A DNA stretch of 9,612 nt from positions 1 to 9,612 of the forward strand of contig CATZVV010000049.1 of NCBI GenBank assembly GCA_958425285.1, in the 5' to 3' direction. A program made the position numbers and the translations under genes. The DNA comes from an uncultured Lachnoclostridium sp. Lineage in GTDB: Bacteria > Bacillota > Clostridia > Lachnospirales > Lachnospiraceae. Below, piece by piece: positions 6,171-9,612 of this stretch (within the stretch, counting starts at the first letter, position 1; every line of letters begins with the position of its first letter). The notes beneath the pieces are model-generated. The model was not told the origin of the DNA. It did not search any database and was given only the letters and a program-made list of their open reading frames with translations.

Positions 6171-6278
6171 TAGAAAGTGCTTTTAATCACTATCCAAGAT
6201 TTATTATAGAGTCGAGATGTGAACTTGATGTGTACAAAATATGAATAAATTGTAAACGTTTAAAAGCACATCTTTCTA
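6171..6278. repeat. 108-base unit closed by a 16-bp imperfect inverted repeat
   Basis: TAGAAAG plus TGCTTTTAA (6171-6186) is matched by TTAAAAGCA (6260-6268) and CTTTCTA (6272-6278), leaving only a three-base bulge (6269-6271). The 73 bases between the arms contain no gene. The unit sits between a terminator and the promoter of the phosphatase gene. It could be a small non-autonomous element, an RNA with a long closing stem, or an operator-like pair of sites. A TATAAT at 6155-6160 lies just upstream but has no good -35 partner. Confidence 0.55.
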
Positions 6279-6308
6279 TTGCCAAACAAAAGGAACAAAG
6301 AGTATAAT
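6279..6308 (+). promoter_or_regulatory. Predicted SigA promoter for phosphatase-rlmH
   Basis: TTGCCA (6279-6284) and a perfect TATAAT (6303-6308) are 18 bases apart. Transcription would start near 6315, leaving a leader of about 70 bases before the phosphatase ATG. About 15 bases upstream of the -35 lies TGTAAACGTTTAAA (6251-6264), which includes the palindrome TAAACGTTTA and is one base from a CcpA cre-like pattern. Carbon-catabolite control is therefore possible but weakly supported. The rest of 6150-6383 shows no coding sequence. Confidence 0.6.
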
Positions 6309-6383
6309 GTAACTTGTGAGCATACTGATTTTGCGAAGCAAAGCATATGAGAGGTAAAAATACAGAAAGCAAAGGTTTTAACG

Positions 6384-6950
6384 ATGAAAATAGGTTTAGT
6401 TCGGCACTTTAAAGTAAAGTGTCCACACAAAACACTGATGACATCTCGTGAGTTTCGGGAATGGTCGGAAAAGTACGAGCATGCAGGGGTTATAAAAAAA
6501 GATGTCAATATGTATGGAACAAAATGGGATGCGTGTTATAGCAGTGATATGCAGCGGGCGGTTACAACGGCAAAAGAAGTTTATAGTGGTAAGGTTATTA
6601 TTGATAAATTACTGAGAGAAGTTGACAATATGCCTTTTATACATTCAGAAAAGCTTGTGCTTCCTTTTCCAGTCTGGCATATTTGTGGACGGCTGGCATG
6701 GTTTTTTAAATCAAAGAGTCAGCCAGAGAGTATACGTGGGACGAGAAGAAGAATTCGTATGTTTCTCAGGCAAATTGACTGGAAACAAGATAACATATTG
6801 ATTGTATCTCATGGATTCTTAATTTTTAATATTACATGGGAATTATTTCGTATGGGGTTTATAGGTAAAAAAGTAAGGCGTGTTAAAAATGGTATTTTAT
6901 ATGAATATGAGTGTAATGCGCCAAAGAGTATTATAAAGAGGAAATTGTGA
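6384..6950 (+). CDS. Histidine phosphatase superfamily protein
   Basis: The 188-residue cytoplasmic protein belongs to the phosphoglycerate-mutase-like branch of histidine phosphatases, which form a phosphohistidine intermediate. The N-terminal LVRHF gives the nucleophile His8, with Phe in place of the usual Gly of RHG. YSSDMQRAVTTA (about 52-63) matches the conserved Arg-containing helix. REVDNMP (about 78-84) supplies the likely acid Glu79, and VSHG (about 141-144) the second catalytic His143. There is no signal peptide. ATG 6384 follows AAAGG (6371-6375) by eight bases. Its stop TGA overlaps the rlmH ATG by one base, so the two are translationally coupled. The substrate cannot be predicted; sugar phosphates, nucleotides and phosphoproteins are all possible in this family. 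Confidence 0.85.
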   Translation: MKIGLVRHFKVKCPHKTLMTSREFREWSEKYEHAGVIKKDVNMYGTKWDACYSSDMQRAVTTAKEVYSGKVIIDKLLREVDNMPFIHSEKLVLPFPVWHICGRLAWFFKSKSQPESIRGTRRRIRMFLRQIDWKQDNILIVSHGFLIFNITWELFRMGFIGKKVRRVKNGILYEYECNAPKSIIKRKL

Positions 6951-7429
6951 TGCAAATATCGATTTTATGTGTAGGAAAAGTACGTGAGAAATTTTTTGCC
7001 GATGCAATCAGGGAGTATGAAAAGCGTCTTAGTCGGTATACAAAAATTCAGATTTTTGAGGTAACGGATGAAAAAACACCAGATCATGCTTCGGAGGCAA
7101 TGGAGGATTTGATCCGTGCAAAGGAAGGTGAACGTTTGAAAAGGTATATAAGGGAAGGTATGTATACAATTGCACTGGATATTGCAGGAAAACAATGTGA
7201 TTCCGTTGCATTTTCTCGAAAAATCAGTAATCTGATGTTGTTTGGGGAAAGCCATATTGCATTTATCATTGGAGGGTCACTTGGATTGCACTCTTCTATA
7301 CTGCATTCTGCTAATGAGCGCTTGAGTTTTTCCATGATGACATTTCCACATCAATTAATGAGAGTGATTTTGTTTGAGCAGATTTATCGTGCTATGCGCA
7401 TTATGAACGGAGAACCATATCATAAATAA
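6950..7429 (+). CDS. rlmH: 23S rRNA (pseudouridine-1915-N3)-methyltransferase RlmH
   Basis: RlmH is a SPOUT-class SAM-dependent enzyme that methylates pseudouridine 1915 in helix 69 of 23S rRNA, acting on the assembled 70S ribosome. The 159-residue length is standard. Visible hallmarks are the N-terminal ISILCVGKVREKFF, the GERL segment, FIIGGSLGL (about 106-113) in the SAM-binding trefoil knot, LSFSMMTFPHQLMRVILFEQ, and the C-terminal YRAMRIMNGEPYHK. I chose ATG 6950, giving Met-Gln-Ile-Ser-Ile; GTG 6947 would add one residue. An AGAGG at 6937-6941 precedes it at a good distance. The start overlaps the phosphatase stop. The gene's last codons match most of the staphylococcal SCC attachment core (see separate entry). 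The assignment is very secure. Confidence 0.97.
   Translation: MQISILCVGKVREKFFADAIREYEKRLSRYTKIQIFEVTDEKTPDHASEAMEDLIRAKEGERLKRYIREGMYTIALDIAGKQCDSVAFSRKISNLMLFGESHIAFIIGGSLGLHSSILHSANERLSFSMMTFPHQLMRVILFEQIYRAMRIMNGEPYHK
7412..7429 (+). other. SCC attB-like core at the 3' end of rlmH
   Basis: GAACCATATCATAAATAA encodes the EPYHK-stop end of RlmH. It differs by one base from the degenerate core GARGCWTATCATAARTRR, recalled from staphylococcal cassette chromosome insertion at the same point of rlmH (orfX). The match follows largely from protein conservation. No second copy is seen within the following 2.2 kb, so no inserted element is evident. It is only a potential site. Confidence 0.3.
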
Positions 7430-7457
7430 ACAATAAGAAAGGATCAAGTATAAACTT

Positions 7458-8615
7458 ATGCAGCGATTACAGGAACTTGTGTCAGAGTATGTAGAACGAG
7501 GTGAAATTGCCGGAGTAAATGGTCTGGTACTTCAAGAAGGAAAGGAACTTGCATATTTTCAGGCAGGATGCAGGAATTTGGAAAGTCAGGAAAAAATGAG
7601 CCGGGATACAATTTGCCGGCTCTATTCCATGTCGAAACCGATTACAGCAGCAGCCGTTATGATTTTATTGGAGCGTGGGAATATTGATCTTATGGACTGG
7701 GTTTCGGATTATCTTCCTGGCTTTGAAAATCAGATGGTGGCAGAGGGTGATAACTTAAGACCAGCAGCATGTCGGATGACAATTCGACATTTGCTTTCAA
7801 TGACATCTGGTTTATGCTATCCCGGAGATGTAACACTGGCAGAACAGAAAACAGGACAGGTTTATGCGGAATGTGAACAGAGGTTGTATTCGGAAAATCC
7901 AATGTCAACAATGGAATTTGCCGAAAAGATTGGGCAGTGTCCATTGAAGTTTGATCCAGATCAATCCTGGGGATATGGTACCTCTGCAGATATTCTGGGG
8001 GCTCTTGTAGGAGCAGTATCAGGCATGAAATTTAGTGAATTTTTAAATGAAAATATATTTGAGCCTTTAGGAATGGAAGATACAGCTTTTTATGTTCCGT
8101 CTGAAAAGCAAAGCCGTTTAGCAAAAAGTTACGAATATACCGAAGGTAAATTGAAAGAGTATAGAGGAGAGTTCTTGGCAATTTCTAGTCGTATGGAGCA
8201 TGCTCCCTGGTTTGAATCAGGAGGAGCAGGACTTTGTTCTACGATAGATGATTATGCAAAATTTGCTTCTATGCTTATAAATGGTGGTACATATAGTGGA
8301 AAAAGGATTTTATCAGAAGCGAGCGTGCAGTATATGACAACAGCAGAGTTAATGCCAAAGAATCAGGCTGAGTTTCTGAATTGGGATGGTATGCAGGGAT
8401 TTAGTTACGGAAATCTGATGCGTATTATGAAAAGACCGGAATATGCAGTCAGGCTGGCACTGCAAGGTGAATATGGCTGGGATGGCTGGCTGGGTCCATT
8501 TTTTCTAAATGCACCCAAAGAGAAGCTGACTTTTTTACTTATGCTGCAACGAGCGAATACAGGAACATTCAGTCTTACAAGAAAACTGGTCAATACAGTA
8601 ATACAGCAGATATAG
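7458..8615 (+). CDS. Beta-lactamase-fold serine hydrolase (class C/EstB-like)
   Basis: The 385-residue protein belongs to the penicillin-binding/beta-lactamase transpeptidase-like family, which includes class C beta-lactamases, D-aminopeptidases and EstB-type esterases. The nucleophile motif SMSK (Ser57-Lys60) is followed by TIRHLLSMTSGL (about 108-119), as usual. YGTSADILG gives Tyr173, the likely general base. FESGGAGLCSTIDDYAKFASML (about 252-273) and GYGWDGWLGPFF (about 339-349), standing in for KTG/HGG, complete the fold. There is no signal peptide or membrane segment, so it is probably cytoplasmic, which argues against a drug-resistance beta-lactamase. An AAAGGA (7438-7443) lies 14 bases before ATG, an unusually long spacing. 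It begins 28 bases after rlmH and ends 16 bases before the deacetylase. It may be an esterase or peptidase; the substrate is unknown. Confidence 0.85.
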   Translation: MQRLQELVSEYVERGEIAGVNGLVLQEGKELAYFQAGCRNLESQEKMSRDTICRLYSMSKPITAAAVMILLERGNIDLMDWVSDYLPGFENQMVAEGDNLRPAACRMTIRHLLSMTSGLCYPGDVTLAEQKTGQVYAECEQRLYSENPMSTMEFAEKIGQCPLKFDPDQSWGYGTSADILGALVGAVSGMKFSEFLNENIFEPLGMEDTAFYVPSEKQSRLAKSYEYTEGKLKEYRGEFLAISSRMEHAPWFESGGAGLCSTIDDYAKFASMLINGGTYSGKRILSEASVQYMTTAELMPKNQAEFLNWDGMQGFSYGNLMRIMKRPEYAVRLALQGEYGWDGWLGPFFLNAPKEKLTFLLMLQRANTGTFSLTRKLVNTVIQQI

Positions 8616-8631
8616 AAAAGGAGTGGTAGAG

Positions 8632-9471
8632 ATGATACGTCAAAAGAAAGTTATGTGCTTTCCCGGGGGAGTAAAAAAGGCTTTTACAGTCAGCTATGAT
8701 GATGCAGTGGAGCAAGATGGACAATTGATTCGGCTTATGGAGCAATATAAAATTCGCGGAACTTTTAATATAAGTACCGGATGGCTTGTTGAAGAGGGTA
8801 CTGTATTTGCAGAAGGTGAGGTACACCGCAGGCTGACAGTCAGCCAGTGTAAAAAAGTATATGATTCACCTGTTTGCGAGGTGTCTACTCATGGTTTTTC
8901 ACACCCTTTTCTAACAACGTTAGAACCTGAAATGATAATGGATCAGATTGTCAGTGACCGGGAAATGCTGGAACAAATGTTTGGATGTGTTGTGATGGGA
9001 CATGCATATCCATATGGGTATTATAATGAAACAGTAATGAAAATATTGGACTTGGCAGGGGTTCACTATGCAAGGACGGTGCAATCTACCGGAAAATTTG
9101 ATTTGCCGGCAGATTGGCTTGAATTGAATCCTACTTGTCATCATGATGATAAAAACCTGAAGAACCTGACAGAAGAATTTTTAAAGCTGGCTCCGGATGT
9201 ATATCCACAGATGTTCTATGTATGGGGGCATACATTTGAATTTGAACGGAATAACAACTGGTATGTAATTCGGGAATTATTTCAGAATATTTCTGGGAAA
9301 AAGGACATTTGGTATGCTACAAATGGAGAAATTTATGATTATGTAAAAGCTTATAAAAATCTTGAATGGTCTGTGGATGGGACAAAAGTTATAAATCGTT
9401 CTGCACAGACATTGTGGGTGGAAATTGATGGGACGATGAGAAAACTTGAGCCGGGTTTTCAGACGATTTAG
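8632..9471 (+). CDS. Polysaccharide deacetylase-like (NodB/CE4 homology) protein
   Basis: This 279-residue protein has the NodB-type metal-dependent deacetylase core. Motif 1 is SYDDA (21-25), with Asp23 and Asp24 as the base and metal ligand. Motif 2 is STHGFSHP (85-92), giving metal ligands His87 and His91. AYPYG (125-129) corresponds to motif 3, and YVWGHTFEF (196-204) supplies the distal His200. About 60 further residues follow the core. There is no signal peptide or membrane segment, unlike most peptidoglycan or chitin deacetylases, so an intracellular small carbohydrate or amide substrate is plausible. ATG 8632 is preceded by AAGGAG (8618-8623) at eight bases; the in-frame GTG 8623 overlaps that binding site and is rejected. 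The gene lies 16 bases after the serine hydrolase and 18 before cysK, which suggests cotranscription. Confidence 0.88.
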   Translation: MIRQKKVMCFPGGVKKAFTVSYDDAVEQDGQLIRLMEQYKIRGTFNISTGWLVEEGTVFAEGEVHRRLTVSQCKKVYDSPVCEVSTHGFSHPFLTTLEPEMIMDQIVSDREMLEQMFGCVVMGHAYPYGYYNETVMKILDLAGVHYARTVQSTGKFDLPADWLELNPTCHHDDKNLKNLTEEFLKLAPDVYPQMFYVWGHTFEFERNNNWYVIRELFQNISGKKDIWYATNGEIYDYVKAYKNLEWSVDGTKVINRSAQTLWVEIDGTMRKLEPGFQTI

Positions 9472-9489
9472 CATAAGGAGATGACAAAC

Positions 9490-9612
9490 GTGGGAAAAGT
9501 CTATGAAGATATAACAGAATTAATAGGGTGTACGCCGCTTCTTCATATTGGAAGATTTGAGAAAGAAAGGGCATTGAGTGCAAGACTCCTTGTAAAAATA
9601 GAGGCTTTTAAT
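9490..9612 (+). CDS. cysK: Cysteine synthase family (O-acetylserine sulfhydrylase), 3' truncated by window edge
   Basis: The first 41 residues, VGKVYEDITELIGCTPLLHI then GRFEKERALSARLLVKIEAFN, match the N-terminus of CysK-type PLP enzymes. These make L-cysteine from O-acetylserine and sulfide. ITELIGxTPL is the family hallmark and the LVKIEAFN strand leads into the PLP-lysine loop, which would begin just beyond the window. GTG 9490 is the likely start, nine bases after AAGGAG (9475-9480). An in-frame ATG at 9481 directly abuts that binding site and is less likely. Cys replaces the commoner Asn in IGNTPL. A related PLP synthase such as cystathionine beta-synthase cannot be excluded from this fragment. 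Confidence 0.88.
   Translation, partial: MGKVYEDITELIGCTPLLHIGRFEKERALSARLLVKIEAFN

Noticed and set aside
7458..8615. Beta-lactamase resistance gene
   Set aside because: It has no signal peptide and no canonical YxN or KTG motif; the motif pattern suits EstB-like or related serine hydrolases better.
1..9612. CRISPR array, tRNA or rRNA
   Set aside because: No regularly spaced direct repeats, cloverleaf-like segments or rRNA-like sequence were seen on reading both strands.

Overview
The window is a low-G+C, all-forward-strand segment that looks like the chromosome of an anaerobic Firmicute of the class Clostridia, most likely Lachnospiraceae. The evidence is AGGAG-type ribosome binding sites with TTG and GTG starts, an alr-mazF pair of the Bacillus/Clostridium type, lysine-rich bacterial Ig-like (Big2) secreted proteins, and an RlmH typical of Firmicutes. 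No RNA gene, CRISPR array or intact mobile element was found.

Region 1 (1-2127) is housekeeping: the 3' part of the NAD(P)HX-repair gene nnr, then alanine racemase (alr), then a MazF/NdoA endoribonuclease toxin. The antitoxin gene usually found between alr and mazF is absent; only 95 bases separate them.

Region 2 (2128-6130) contains two secreted, very basic Big2 proteins (2262-3593 and 5021-6061) on either side of a scarred stretch. The first has a strong SigA promoter and a 12-codon leader ORF whose stop codon overlaps its start. The middle holds an apparently intact HEAT-repeat-like ('SufBD'-annotated type) gene, a 3'-truncated GNAT acetyltransferase, an unidentified gene fragment, a serine recombinase remnant with an internal deletion and frame change, and a perfect 14-bp inverted repeat. 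The recombinase remnant is richer in G+C (about 47% by hand count over 4681-4920) than the Big2 gene after it (about 40% over 5101-5340), which suggests foreign origin. A clear intrinsic terminator closes the region.

Region 3 (6131-9612) starts with an approximately 230-base intergenic space holding two inverted repeats and a promoter. It continues with a tightly packed run: histidine phosphatase, rlmH (one-base stop/start overlap), a beta-lactamase-fold serine hydrolase, a NodB/CE4-type deacetylase and the start of a cysK-type cysteine synthase. Short gaps (16-28 bases) and individual ribosome binding sites suggest an operon, though the functions are not obviously linked.

Nothing here convincingly forms a new multi-gene system. 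The points most worth checking are the mazF without an antitoxin, the leader ORF and hairpin at the first Big2 gene, the recombinase scar and its palindrome, the 108-base inverted repeat, and an SCC-attachment-like sequence at the end of rlmH.
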